This document shows, piece by piece, positions 1 through 12,308 of a stretch of 64,000 nt of DNA. The stretch's first letter is position 1; the number at the start of each line of letters is the position of its first letter. Below the pieces are notes generated by a model. It did no database searches. It was not told the origin of the DNA and worked only from the letters and a program-made list of their open reading frames with translations. Source of the stretch: Lingula anatina (Eukaryota; Brachiopoda; Lingulata; Lingulida; Lingulidae); NCBI RefSeq assembly GCF_001039355.2, contig NW_019775437.1, positions 273,472-337,471 on the forward strand. The letters are read 5' to 3'. Made by a program: the position numbers and the translations under genes.

Positions 1-689
1 AGCCCTTTGCTTCCGAAATAATGGACACTTAGGGGATGCGCCCGCGATTCACAAAATTTGCATGGATCAAAAGACATTGTCTTAAAACGGCCTCTGTATA
101 TGTATTCCTTGTCTCGTATACCAAGGGGAGGCATGTGAGTCACCAAGACGTCAATGTCATCTGGTAATTTTGACCACCTAGAATCAAGTTCTTCGATTGG
201 CTCCGTAAACGCATCGGCTCTGCTGCTTGAACGAGATGCGGTCCACGGAGAGCCGTAAAATTTCAAACCCTCTATCTCTATCCAGTCATCTTGCAAGTAG
301 GTGAAATTTCTAACGTTATTTCGAATCTCCTGACTTGTATGTTTCTCTAGATTTAAGTCATGATTGCCTGCTACAAATATTTTGTGCTTGTGCGGCAAAC
401 TTCCGAAGAATTTGTCAAGGGCCTTAAGTTCGTATCTATAATCTATTTCTTTAAATAATTTCCTAAAAAAATTAAAGTTAGAGAAGTCCCCTGAATGTAC
501 TAAAACGTCCCCGCCTGGGATATGTGGGGCGTATTCCCGGTGTTTATTGTGGGTGTCGGAGATATGAACAATGCGCAACACACGTGCGTCTGATCTTTCT
601 TTGGCGTCTCTGTCCACTTCATATACCCCGTGCTTGTTTGGTTTGATATCGAACAGCAAGTTTGATTCCATGTTCTTTTTAAATGGACA
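1..689 (-). CDS. Calcineurin-like metallophosphoesterase, MPPED/UPF0046-like (5' part, runs off left edge)
   Basis: An open frame reads leftward from an ATG at 671 to base 1 without a stop, giving 223 visible residues. The metallophosphoesterase signature is present in order: HISDTHN near residue 38 (metal-binding D-x-H), HSGDF near 62, GNHD near 106 and THMPP near 188. GSPW near 148 and the spacing of motifs resemble the MPPED1/MPPED2 and nematode UPF0046 proteins, which hydrolyse phosphodiesters with two bound metals. The final GHxH motif expected further on lies outside the window. A splice acceptor (pyrimidine tract then AG at 690-691) precedes the ATG, and the 18 bases between them are in frame and stop-free. 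The ATG may therefore be internal, with an upstream exon not located; the next 2.6 kb shows no obvious one. Family assignment is sure at the fold level and probable at subfamily level. The substrate is unknown. Confidence 0.85.
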
Positions 690-1664
690 CTGTAAAGAAA
701 AATATTGAATATATTTTATTTAATTACCACTTACGCGATTATTAGTCTGTTCATCTGTTCATCCATCCAGGCTTCCTTCACTTCTCATAGTCATTTATAT
801 ATATGATACATCCTTAAACCACTTATCCCACCTATACTCCTGTGCTAAATCATGCATTCAAACATTCTTTCAAAAAACAAATTAATTTATCTATTTAACA
901 GCGTGCATATGTGCTAGCGTGCGTACGTGCGTGTCTAAGACTTAAATAATTGATTTCTTATCAATTTGTCAATGAAAAGGTAAAGTTAATGTAAAGCACT
1001 GAGACTGACTAGTATAGATGTAAAAGTTGATACAATATTGAAATAAAATTAATGGGTCACAAGGTTTGCTGTGTTTCAGTATATCGGGGTATTCTACTCA
1101 GTCCTGCTTGTCACTTTAATAGTAAATAATAAATTCAAGGCGCTTCTCTTCGGTATTGACACGTGAGCGAGAAGGTAATAACCATGACATATCCTCACAC
1201 CTCTACACGTTACGCCACGTGCGGCTGTTATTTACATTAAGGACATTATACAAATTAAATGTTTGCCAGCTAGGCACGATATCATGTTTATTGAGAGATG
1301 AACGTCAATTTTTTAAAAATAATTGCACACATAACCTGTCTACTACAACCGCAAGATGTGCAAGTGGCATGCTATGGGGAAGCGCTGAAACTTATCAATG
1401 TAGTAAATCTCCTTCTTCTGCATTCTGGTAGTTTCTCGCGAATGTTTTTTACTCTGTATCAAGTTCAATGGATACTTACCTGAGATAAATATGCATAAGA
1501 CACCTGGGTTTCAGGCACTGGTAGGTGACTGCGCTCTGCTTAGCCTTCGCTTTCCGTCACGTGTGCTGGTTATAGAGAGAAGAGGTTCTAAAAGACAGGG
1601 GTTTTGGAAGAACGTGATACGTGACATAGATGTCAACAAAATGAAATGTACGTGATGTCTTGGT

Positions 1665-1704
<40 letters not shown>
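1665..1704. repeat. (CA)n microsatellite
   Basis: About twenty uninterrupted CA dinucleotides. The apparent minus-strand reading frame across it is low-complexity Cys-Val and not a gene. Confidence 0.95.
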
Positions 1705-1706
<2 letters not shown>

Positions 1707-2592
1707 GTCAATTCATCAAGTAACAATATACACTACGTCAGTGATTAAAAATAACCTGAAAACTGTTTTCAAGTTAATAAATGTACACAATTCCATTTAT
1801 CGAAAATTAGTAGAGTTTAAGTAAATCCTGTTGAATAAAAGCTGTCTGAAGTCATTAAGTGCAAATATACCTTCCGCACTAGTTGACTCCTAACATAATA
1901 ATGCTTGCACTTTTAAGGTAAAATAATTAATTAAAATAAGTGCACATTCCAGCAATAAAACACCGATAAAACTGTAACTATTTAATTTTATCTGTCTCCT
2001 AAAAGGACACCCCAGTGTTCACCTCTTCCTCGAGGTACTCCCACCCGAGACCATGTGTCTGCCCAGTTTGTTGATTGTCACCAGCTTGGACAAGATTACA
2101 AATTCGTAATTTTGTCCACGTCACCTGACACCGTCGGCGGTCAAATTAGGCTATGTTTAACAGTTAGCTGTGACACCGTCAGTGAAGCAGGCATAGTCCT
2201 AGGCTATTTTGCCTATAGGCCTATTAAAAAAATCGCTAAAACCTAGCTTTTCAAACAGATTTAATAATAAATTTGCTATATGACGTCCATTGGACTCGAC
2301 CTTAATCTCGAACTTTCTCAGGATAATTTTCAATACCCCGCTCCCCCCCCCCCCCAACCCCAAACCCCACCCCCCGTGCCAAACCGCAAACGTTGTTGAT
2401 GCACGAATGAACAAAAAAGTGGAAGTATTATTCCGTATCATGTGACATGCCAGTGACCCAGAACGCATCATAGACGTCTCAATATCTTCCGCCAATGGTC
2501 TAATGTGTCTAAATGTGTACTAGTTCAGCATTCGGAACATGATTTACCTGACGTTGTTAGTCCTGTCACTTCACGAACTAGGCGCATACAGT

Positions 2593-2595
<3 letters not shown>

Positions 2596-2660
<65 letters not shown>
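2596..2660. repeat. (TA)n microsatellite
   Basis: About 32 uninterrupted TA units, followed five bases later by an undetermined base at 2665. Copy number in the assembly may be unreliable. Confidence 0.95.
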
Positions 2661-2662
<2 letters not shown>

Positions 2663-2835
2663 AGNACAGTAACATTTATGTATATATGGGCCTACCGTTA
2701 TCTTTGGTTATCGGAACATGAGTCGAACAACGCCGAAGCGTGGCTATGTCACCGACATCTCACCATGTACACAGTATACCTTTATCGCGACCTCGTGACC
2801 AAACATCAAATGAGTCATCATTTGTATGAATAAGT

Positions 2836-2841
2836 TTTATT
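2836..2841 (-). terminator. Candidate poly(A) signal for the 3285-5311 gene
   Basis: AATAAA on the minus strand, about 445 bases past the stop codon. It is the first canonical hexamer I noticed in that direction. Such hexamers are common by chance in AT-rich DNA. Confidence 0.3.
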
Positions 2842-3284
2842 TATAGAATAGCATTCATAGAAAAACAGCTACCCGTTGGATTCAATCAATACACTTGTTC
2901 AATTATTTACCAGATACTGGTACAAATATGACAAATAATACTATATTAAAGTTGCTGGTACATTACCACCGGTTCTTGATATACCATTTCAAGTTAAATA
3001 TGGCATAATATATAATAAAACCCAGTGACGCCAGGGAAAAGAAAAAAAAACTAATTATTCTATTAATACCCGATTATAATCCACAGTAGAAAGAGTCCAT
3101 TTTATAGCAAGATTTTTAAAGCCTCTGCTATTACTTTCGATCTTTTTTCTTTACTTTTTGATTCTTTTATAATAGTTGGGGTGTATTATCCCAGTTCCAT
3201 TATCCCAAGTTCTTCGTTTATCATTTCAATAAGAGGGGATTCTTTTTAGGCAAACCACAGCGTCAGTGACACTGAAGAGCGAAA

Positions 3285-5311
3285 TTAGGGAAATACGATG
3301 GTCGTACTTCCAATAATTTTGCCATTCCCTTTTTTCCAGAGTTGCGTCTCTTCTGCGTGGCCATTCCCAAGGTGGATAACCATCATGTCTCTGACCTCTG
3401 ATCCCGTAACTTTCATTTTTATAATAGATTTGCCATTCTTTTGGGGTGTTACTGGTTCTTTGGTGCTAAACCTGACCATGACTTTGTCTGCGAATCCACC
3501 CGGCGTTTTGACACAATATTCTCCAACTGCAACGTAGTCTCCCTTCTTCAGCACCCCAGTGTAATTAGCATTAGATCGAAATCGACCATTTAACACCGTA
3601 ACTCGCCACTGCGCCATCGTCACATAGGTGTTGTTGAAACCACGAACCCGGAGACCATGCGTCTCTGCATCTAGTTGATGTTTAGCGGTGTGGGGCCATA
3701 GAAGTCTCCTGAACTCCAGGCCCTTTTTGCGCACGCTTCCCTCAAACAAAACCCGAGGAACAATATCTCGAAAATCTATTTTGTATTGATCATAGAAAAA
3801 TTGCAACGCTTGCATCCCTTCGAAGTGTTTCTGGAAGTCCGTCCTGCTGAGGCAATCTTCGTGCTCAAAGTTTCGCAACATTGCTAACATGTCACTGAAA
3901 GGAAAGGTAACAAAATGGGTATGTATTTAATATTCGAACAATGTGAAGGAGGAACGGGGTGCATCCCTCCACAAACCGACTTTCTCTTAAGAACAAAAGC
4001 TCTACGATCTAAACAAAATTCAAGTTAAATTTATTTTTTCTTCACAAAGGAAGGCGTTTTATAGATAACGACAATTTACACAGTGTTGCATTGTTTTAAG
4101 AAACATACCTAGATTTATAGAAGTTTTTGAACCTTCCCGATAACGACATGCTAAATACTCTGTTGTTTGCTTGTTGGCTGTCCTGACTGTCCCCAGCAGT
4201 GAGCAATACCACCGCACAGAAAACCCTAAAATATTGTCAATTAAGATATTTAAAAACGCAGTTTTAATTGCCCTGATTGGAGTTTTGGGACTCTACTTAG
4301 TTGCTTGTTTACTAAGATGGACGAGTGTTGGCTATTAGAAAAACCCCAAGGTGACGACAAAGGCCATCAACCTTTTAACTCCAAATAAGTGTCTATGAGA
4401 TGTGACCACAAGCCACAGAAACAACAGCCTAACGTGGATTACACCCCCACTTAATGTTTGGTAAAGAGACATCAATGTAAGGAAGTGGTTAGCATTAAAT
4501 ATACTGGAAATAGTCAAAAGAAGAAAATCGCCAGTGAATACTACAGTCCACTACTAATGCTCGTAAATTTGTTAACTGTGTACTGCCCAAGGACAAAATG
4601 TAAAAAAAAAAATGTTATGTCTACTGTACTTTGTACCACACCGCCATGAGGTCCTTGAAAAGTGAAAAGAGGTGGTAAACATGTTAAAAGCTTCTTTTTT
4701 TTCAAAAATGTGGATTTACGGGAATACGATTTGGTTACCTGCAAACTTATTTGTGTAAGTATATTATTTACAATTTTCGCCTGACCCAAGATGAAATGGA
4801 AAAATAGGAAATTATCAAAGGCCAATGCAATATGTTGCAGTGTCAAAAGAATTAAAATATTTCGCTTTCTATTTCACATTTCCCGATATATTTCACTGAA
4901 TTACTAATCCTCGTCTGGAATACCAAGAGCTGAGATTTGTATGAGTACTGATAATCTGTGTTATAATTTCCCAGTTTACACAAAATCATAAATAACTAAT
5001 ATTTAAGACTGACGTATGCTGTACTTTAGTGTACTACTACTAAACTATTATGGATCAAAATAGACTTATATTTTTGCTAAAGTTAAGAAATATATAAAAC
5101 TAAGATCCTACGTGAAACTGGGCTAAACGCTCGTTAATAATATCTTGATTGCATAGTTAAGATCTTGCTTTAGAATATAAAATAAAAATCTTATAAAAAA
5201 ATAAAATCTTGAGGTATTGAAAAACAAACATAGTACTTGCTAGCTAATACTGGTGAGAATGTGTACAATGCATGATACAACAACATAAAATTCTAACCTT
5301 AACAAATCCAT
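3285..5311 (-). CDS. Unrecognised secreted protein, three exons, 246 aa
   Basis: Three minus-strand exons join in phase: 5311-5298 (ATG and four codons plus 2 nt), 4225-4109 and 3894-3285, with the stop at 3285. All junctions are GT-AG. Total coding length is 741 nt, exactly 247 codons. Neither exon 1 nor exon 2 is convincing alone, but joining them produces a classic signal peptide (MDLLRVFCAVVLLTAG, likely cleaved near residues 16-18). That is the strongest support for the model. The mature protein is basic, with few cysteines, an N-glycosylation sequon (NNTY) and another (NYT). The middle is rich in aromatic and charged residues and the C-terminal third looks like beta strands. I do not recognise a family. 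It could be a lineage-specific extracellular or matrix protein. The 5' end has an ordinary context and no TATA box was seen. Confidence 0.75.
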
Positions 5312-6418
5312 AGTTATGTCTTCAGCCTTTCTCCGTAGTTTACAAGCGCAACATTGGAACGATGTGTCTAAAACACCTTTTTACGGGCTATTAAATCGAA
5401 TTAATGTCACTTTCAAAAGTCTTTAACCATAGTCTTCCATGTTAATCAACATATGATAATCCAAATATACTAAATCCACTTAGTAAGCAGAACAGAACTG
5501 CTTTGGGGTCTATCTCAAAATTGTGCCTGTTCACCATAAAATTTATAGGAGCAAGCCTGTTTGACGTACCGGGCCTTCGATCACGACCACTTGAAGACAA
5601 AATTTGTTCTACTGTTACAAACTGTGCAAAAAAAAAAAAAAAAAAATGCTCCAATATTTAAAGTGCATTATGAATTCGATGCTGACTATCAAATATTGTC
5701 AAAACAAATACTTGAAGGGGCTGAAAGTGGACATTAACTCGTTCTCCTAGCGGTAAGGACCCCCAAAAACGTTAACATATTTATCACCATACGTCATTAT
5801 GGGATACATCGAGATGCCATGCCTTTAGAGTGTCGAGCATCAAATAATCAATTTGATTTTCTACCACCCGTCAACCCCCCCCCCACCCCCAAGTCAGAAG
5901 CAATAGATCGTCGATGTTGGAGCATGCCAAAGCAGTCCAAACTAAATGTTGGCTCTGGATATGCGTTAGCTGTACCGACGGTAACAGAAACGCTGCCATT
6001 TTTTTAGTTTTGTTTCGTTTTCAAGATAACGTCTCATGCCACTGTTTACAAGGGAAGGTTCATTATACACTCAGATGTTATTTTGGGGGAAATTACCGGG
6101 TCATTTAATAAAAAAACAACTCAGTTATGACTAGGCAGTGACACACTTCGTATAACATTCGCGTAAATGTTTTTATCACTTTCATGTACTATAGTTTTCC
6201 CATATTGGAGGGTACTATAACATAAAACAACAAAAACATTATGAGGCACGTGGAAATTATGTAAATATTAGACAAAATGAAGTGCCGCAAAAGTTTACCT
6301 TTTATGTGGAATGATACTACTCCACTTGATACCCACTAACATGTAACACCCGAGGACATTTTGGTAGCAAATGTGTTCAACTAGATCGAAGGAAGAGCTC
6401 AGCGTTTTAATTATAATG

Positions 6419-6674
6419 CAGGGCGGATCCAGGATTATTTGAAGAGGGGGTCCGATTTTTCAGGAATGACAGGCCTCGGATGCGAAGCCGACCCTCGCCC
6501 CACTTGGATTGTTTTGGAGGGCAAACAGTGCCATTTGGAACGGTTAAGAACTATAAATCAGCTATTCAAAAATCTAATTCCAAGAGGGGATATCAGTGTG
6601 ATTTTTTTTCAGAATTTGAAGGAGGGGGAGGGGGGAGTCAGCACCTCCCTGACCCACCTCTAAATCCGCCACTG
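6419..6674. mobile_element. hAT-like non-autonomous element (MITE), copy 1
   Basis: The left end reads CAGGGCGGATCCAGGA and the right end AAATCCGCCACTG, which are inverted copies of CAGTGGCGGAT. The body (bases near 6475 'ggcctcggatgcgaagccgaccc', 6520 'ttttggagggcaaa', 6610-6650 G-rich then CCTGACCCACC) is clearly homologous to the element at 59764-60042. The CAG-starting terminal repeat is typical of the hAT superfamily. No transposase is encoded. No clear target duplication was seen for this copy. Confidence 0.75.
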
Positions 6675-6702
6675 CTATTTATTAGATATGCGTTTATATA
6701 TT

Positions 6703-6780
6703 TAGGGGCGGATCCAGGGGGGGGTCTTTTTATTTTTTTATTTTTACCCCCCCCCCCCCCCCACACACACACACACACAA
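6703..6780. mobile_element. Truncated second copy of the GGCGGATCCAG element with C-tract and CA repeat
   Basis: AGGGGCGGATCCAGGGGG begins 29 bases after the end of copy 1 and runs into T-, C- and CA-tracts. Only the left terminus of the family is recognisable. The right end is missing or replaced by simple sequence. Confidence 0.45.
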
Positions 6781-6914
6781 GAAAAGAAAAATAATTTTCA
6801 AACTTAAATACGTGGAACGAACGATTTAAATTAATAATGAATAAATCATAATTTACCATAAAAATTTTAAAAAGCCATCTTATAACAACACAAGATCGTA
6901 ATATAAGCCTTATA

Positions 6915-7145
6915 GCCTAGGTCCCAACCGAACGTGCGGGCTGCAAACATTTTCCCCCAAAAAAATGGGGAAAAAGTGGGAGTTCGTGCGTGAGGAGCAC
7001 GTCCATCGTGCGACTTTTGGAGGATGCAAGCAGCACGTAGAAACTTTTCGACATGATCAACAGCCGCTACGTGCGATCTAGCTACGTCCTAGCCGGACGC
7101 AAGGAAATTAAAATCGTGCCTCCAAAACGTAGTTGGGACCTAGGC
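6915..7145. mobile_element. MITE with 14-bp perfect terminal inverted repeats
   Basis: GCCTAGGTCCCAAC at 6915-6928 is exactly inverted at 7132-7145 (GTTGGGACCTAGGC). The 231-bp interior is more GC-rich than its surroundings, with repeated ACGTGC and CTACGT words, and encodes nothing. Flanks share TTAT, which may be a short target duplication. The superfamily is not determined. Confidence 0.75.
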
Positions 7146-9343
7146 TTATGACACTTGATCACGGTCACGTTGTTCAGTTTCAAATTAAAGTTTTGTATCT
7201 AGGGATGTATCGAGCATGATTTGTCTCTACCAGAACACCTTGATATATTGTTTTGCCTGTTACTGAATGACTATGTGAAATCGAAATTGGAGGTTTTAAG
7301 GGAGTGATGTAAGATACAGGATTATATTGTGTGGTGTACAACTACCTAAACATGCATTGACAGTGACGTTTTTATGTGAAACGTTTTTCTACCTGGAGTG
7401 TCGATTAGCGGGGAGGAGGGGGTCGCGTTTTCTACTTTTTCTAAACCTATTGTGGCAGAAAGTGATAAATATAGCTTTTTGTGTAATATTGCAAACATTT
7501 TCCGATTCATGTCTTGTTAGTATGGAAAGTTTTCCTACTCAATAAAGAAGGTTTAAAAAAAATAGTTTGGATAATATTCGCATGTTATACATACTAAAAT
7601 TAGACTGCGCTAAAGGGGATACGAGATGCACATTTATTTTACTGGCACATTTTGTCCTCAACTTCAAGTATATTTTTCACAATGCCTGTTAACGAAGGTT
7701 TTGCAAATTACTATCTATGAGAATACAGTTTCGTCTGAAACAATTAACTGCACACTGTCATCATATCGTCTAGCTAATCGTGGATATAACTTTAGATTTG
7801 TTAAATGGCTGAAATATTACAAAAACATCAAACAACTAAAAAAAATGACCTGTGGCAGAAGACCGCACGATTTTTTTTTTCAAATTTTAAAAGCCAGGTG
7901 ACATCGCGAACGTAGTGGGGATCTATTTATTGTGTTCTTTAAAATAAACATAAATATAAGCATTTTCTGAAACGTCATACTCGTTTCTTGATTTTGTACA
8001 CTAGATTGGAGAGTGTGAGATGGCGCTGCGAGCAACAGTTAAACGGTTGAAATTTTAGCCCGTTTATGTTTTTTTTTGTGTCAGAACAGGTAAAGTTATT
8101 TATTTATTTATCTATTTTTTGCAGTGATTTTTAAAAAGTTGCAAGACTGATGTAAGTAATATTCCACTTGGACAAACAAATGTTCTATCCTTAATTCTTA
8201 ATAAATTTTTTAAAAATCTTAAATGGACCTATAAATGGTGAATCAGTGAGTGTTCTCGTGGCAGGCGAAGCAATTCCCGAGTTCGATTTTCAAGCAGTGT
8301 CGACCACCTCATTAAAAAACACAAATAGAGCTGTTGTGTGCCTGGTCATGAAAATATTGATAATGAGCAATTTTCCCATTGGCATGTAAGCTCTAGTGCT
8401 TGACAACTTAGGTTGTGTGATCGCCAGGGAGATGTGAAAGAAGGCCAGTGACCACTCAGACTTAGGACAATGTTAAAACGCATATATCAAAAAGTGCAGT
8501 TTTCAACTAAGGTTTAAGGGGATAAAGTAAACCTATATATGAGAAATATTTAATTGCAATTTTTCAATTTATCTTATTGTCTTATTCATTATTGTTTTCG
8601 TTTTTCTCTCTAGTCATGCTACTGGCATCAGAATACTGATAACCCGAAGCCATGAATGGAGGCACGTCCGTTGTTAGTTATTACCTATATCAGTACACCT
8701 TTTATATGCAAAAAATATTCATTTGTTTCTGCTCCCTGGTATAAGTTAATCAAGATGTTTTTGTGACCTACTGCTGCTTTCTTTCGTTTCGTAAAATCAC
8801 AATAACTTGTTTTTCATTTCTCAGAATAACAATTCAGTTGATAACAAAATATGTTTAGAGTACTGAGGTGACTGTATATGCTAGGTCCAGTATACTTTCA
8901 ATTGACTCACTACAGTTCTCTACAAACAAAACAATCATGCCCCCTCAGGCTGCCTCGAAAATGCAGTCACCCTACCGTACGCCCTATTACATTATCCACA
9001 TTTTGGACCAGTGTTCGAATACACGCTTTCTATAGTGGCCTGCGAGCAGTTCACAGATACCTGTACCAGTTTAACGGACATCGGGCCTATCATAATTTTG
9101 GGGAGAAGGTAAATTGCTCAGAAATTATCATCAAATTTGCCTGTACATTTCGAAGTAACTGCTTACTACTTAATACTATTATTATAAAATAAAATGATAA
9201 ACGGAATAATCAAAATAAAAATTGGTAATATGATGCGTATGTTAAAAAGATATTATAATCAATTAAGGGCATCACTATCAAACGCCACCCCCTATGAACA
9301 GTTGGCCTAGGAACGCCACCATGTGACTTTATATCACTGAAGG

Positions 9344-9350
9344 TATAAAA
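9344..9350 (+). promoter_or_regulatory. TATA box candidate upstream of the minisatellite region
   Basis: A consensus TATAAAA followed by GCGC, with an initiator-like TCATTC about 25-30 bases downstream. The downstream transcript would include intron-like segments and the 53-bp repeats at 9861-11030. No conserved protein follows, so this could drive a non-coding or lineage-specific RNA, or be chance. Confidence 0.3.
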
Positions 9351-9860
9351 GCGCAAAATTTTGAAATTTCGTTCATTCAACGCATACAGATCTGGAGCAA
9401 CAAGAAGGATGCCATGTACTGCGCATCGTATCAAGCTAAAAGGGCACAGGAGTTAACTCACATTTCTCCAAATCTTTCCTTCGTCCCAAGTCAACGCATC
9501 GCTCATAGACATGTTGTTTCTTGCACACGCAGTCGTCTGGATTCGACGTTTCTCTAAGCTGGCCAGCTAAAATCTTCGCTTCTCTCCACGAGGAATCGTC
9601 GCTCAGGAATCTTCGCAGGATACGTCATCGGTTTTTATGCTGCTGTGGGCCATATTGTTGTAGTGTCATTGCATACATTTCCATGCATTCCAGGTTTCTT
9701 CTTATTATATACATAGGCAGACAAAATTACTTAATTCGTTTTCTTTCTTTTAACAGAACTCGATTATGGCGATTCTCGGTAGAGCTCCCACTGACAACTG
9801 CAAGGAGAAGAGGGCCACATCTACGCTTCAGCCACATCGATCAATCCTTGGTGCCAGCGA

Positions 9861-11030
9861 GTCCTGCCATGGTCCGTCTCCGAGGTGGCTGCATTGGGGA
9901 AGCGTTCAAGGCATGTGATGATTCACTGATATGGAAAACCTTTAAAGGTAAGCCTGACTGCAGAGTGCTGACATAGGCAGGAAAAGTCATTNTGCATTGG
10001 GGAGAACGTCCAGCGCGTCCTGCCATGGTCTGTCTACGAGGTGGCTGTATCGGGGAAAGGATCCTGTGAGTCGTTCCATGGTCCATCTACAAGGTGGCTG
10101 CATCAGGGGAAACGTCCAAAGAGTCCTGTCATTGTCCGTCTACGTACGACGTGGCTGCATCAGGGGAAGCGTCCAGGGAGTCCTGCCATGGTCCGTCTAC
10201 GAGGTGGCTGCAGCGGGGGAAGCATCTAAGTGTTTCACTGAGATGGAGAATCCTTAAAGGTATTGTGTCATTGGGAGGGGGGAAAGTATAGAAAACTCAT
10301 TAATCCATTTTACTTTGTTTACAGAACTCAAGGTGATTGCATTGGGGAGAACGTCCAGCGAGTCTTTCCATGGTCTGTCTACGAGCTGGCTGCATGGGGG
10401 GAAGCGTCCTGTGAGTCCTGCCATGGTCTGTCTGCTAGATGGCTGCATCGGGGTAAGCATCCTGTGAGTCCTTTCATGGTCTGTCTATGAGGTGGCTTCA
10501 GCGGGGGAAGCATCTAAGGCATACGGTGTTTCACTGAGATGGAGAATCCTTAAAGGTATTGTCATTGGGAGGGGGGAAAGTATAGAAAACTCATTAATCC
10601 ATTTTACTTTGTTTACAGAACTCAAGGTGGTTGCATTGGGGAGAACGTCCAGCGAGTCCTGCCATGGTCTGTCTACGGGTTGGCTGCATCAGTGGAGTCC
10701 AAGGAGGCCTGCCATGGTCCGTCTACGAGGTGCCTGCATCGTGGGAAGCATCCAGAGCGTTCTGCCATGGTCCGTCTACGAGGTGGCTGCATCAGGGGAA
10801 GTGTCCAGCGATTCCTGCCATGGTCCGTCTACGAGGTGGCTGCATCGGGGAAGCGGCCAGCGAGTCCTGCCATGGTCCGTGTATGTGGTGGCTGCATCGG
10901 GGGAAACATCCAATGAGTTTGGCCATGGTCCGTCTACGAAGTGGCTGCGTCGGGGGAAGTGTTCAGCGAGTCCTGCCATGGTCCGTCTACGAGGTGGCTG
11001 CATCGAGGGAAGCGTCGATTATGTCAATTC
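9861..11030. repeat. Minisatellite, ~53-bp unit, about 15 degenerate copies with a higher-order duplication
   Basis: The core CCATGGTCCGTCTACGAGG followed by TGGCTGCATC-GGGGAAG and a CCAGCGAGTCCTG-like tail recurs about every 52-54 bases, for example starting near 10712, 10766, 10819, 10871 and 10924. The period is not a multiple of three, so the apparent reading frame rotates and all three frames show the same peptides. The array is therefore probably not protein coding. A ~130-bp segment carrying an intron-like GGTATTG...TTTACAG sequence is duplicated at 10231 and 10527 (296 bp apart), forming a higher-order unit. A diverged relative of its ends lies at 9750-9990. An N occurs at 9992. Confidence 0.85.
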
Positions 11031-12240
11031 TCAGAGCTGACAACTTCAAGGTAACCTGTGTTATTGGGGGAGAGAATAAGACTATAATGATTTTCCGTTG
11101 TAGTCTGTGCCATAAAGCGATCACCTTACTGGCCATTTGAAACTTTTCTAAAATCTACTGGTCTGAATCGGGGTTCAGTGGTCCAAATACAAATTTCAAT
11201 AAAACTGGTCTGGATTTTAACATAATATTGTTATTAAAAAGACCTCGACTTTTTTATTTATGTTGTAACAGTTAAAAAGTAAATTAATTCAAAAGCTCTT
11301 TTGAAAACTCGCATTAAAATCTAATGGACGTAGCACTTTATTCACACATTCTCAAAGATCTACTTGTCCAAGCAATAATTAGTATGTTGCAGTCATTGAT
11401 TACACAGAATGTTGAAATATTTAAAAAAAAAACACAAAAGTTTAATAATTCAATAAACAGTCTTAGTAGTAATTAAAGGTGTTACCGTTTTAGACAACAA
11501 AACGAAAAGGAGAAGAGACCCTGGAAAACCCCAACGTGAACACGAGCAGCTTGTCAACAAGAAGTGCAGTGACCTGAAGACCTGCACTTGTTTGAAATTA
11601 AAGAGAGTTTGGAAAGTGTTGTGTAGTCATTGTAAGTGTAGACATTTGTTTTCTATTTACAACTTCATCAGGAAATTCCTGGTACATACATTTTACAGGT
11701 CAAAAGCTCTTTTAATTTGCCATAAACTAAGAAAAGCCCCACTCATGCAAAAAAAAAAAAAAAAAAAAAAAAAAATGTTGAAATGCTACCGACCAACATT
11801 CAAATCTTCAACAGACTCGATGTGACACCGGTGGCGTTGTGTCAATGGTCTAAAATACTAGATTGGCATCTATCTATCTAGGCTTCCTTTTATTCCTCTT
11901 ATTCTTCAGTCACTTTCTTTTAGTAGTATCTTAGCACTCTCCCAATCCGCAGTGTGGTTTTCCCGTGTTGTGTTGTAGAAGTAGACCAGCTTTTCTGTGT
12001 AGATTGTTTTTTTTCGACTCGAATGTATTTTTTCCTTTCATTTATCCTTTCCTATTTCTTCCTGTGTTCTTTACCTCTACTGCTCAACTTTCGTATCTCC
12101 AAAAATTTTTGCAACACCCCACTGGATTACATGGAGTCTGAAGAAGTTGAGAACCAAAGCCTTATGAAACAACAAAATGCTTCTTAAAGGTGTTTAAATA
12201 CCAGTTACATATGTTCTTTGTTGCAGTTACTGCAAGATTT

Positions 12241-12244
<4 letters not shown>

Positions 12245-12301
<57 letters not shown>
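12245..12301. repeat. Poly(T) tract of about 57 bases
   Basis: An uninterrupted T homopolymer. It may mark the poly(A) end of an old minus-strand retroinsertion or be slippage-expanded. No adjacent retroelement is recognisable. Confidence 0.9.

Positions 12302-12308
<7 letters not shown>

Larger units (their letters stand above)
690..3284. other. Gene-free stretch with simple repeats
   Basis: No conserved coding sequence was found on either strand. It contains a CA microsatellite (1665-1704), a C-tract at 2342-2354, a TA microsatellite (2596-2660) next to an ambiguous base at 2665, and otherwise AT-rich unique sequence. A 5' UTR exon for the metallophosphoesterase could be hidden here. The 3' end of the orphan secreted-protein gene probably extends in from 3284. 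Confidence 0.6.
5312..9343. other. Gene-free stretch with transposon remnants
   Basis: No conserved protein was found. It holds three short inverted-repeat elements described separately (6419-6674, 6703-6780, 6915-7145), a short C-tract at 5875-5885 and AT-rich filler. From about 7.2 to 9.3 kb I see nothing recognisable. Confidence 0.55.

Noticed and set aside
1511-1726. Cys-Val-rich minus-strand frame
   Set aside because: It is created by the (CA)n microsatellite.
9521-11140. Several open frames of 60-180 codons with recurring CHGPSTRW / AMVRLRGG / LPWSVYEV peptides
   Set aside because: They are the three frames of the ~53-bp minisatellite. The period is not a multiple of three and indels shift frames freely, so no single frame is conserved.
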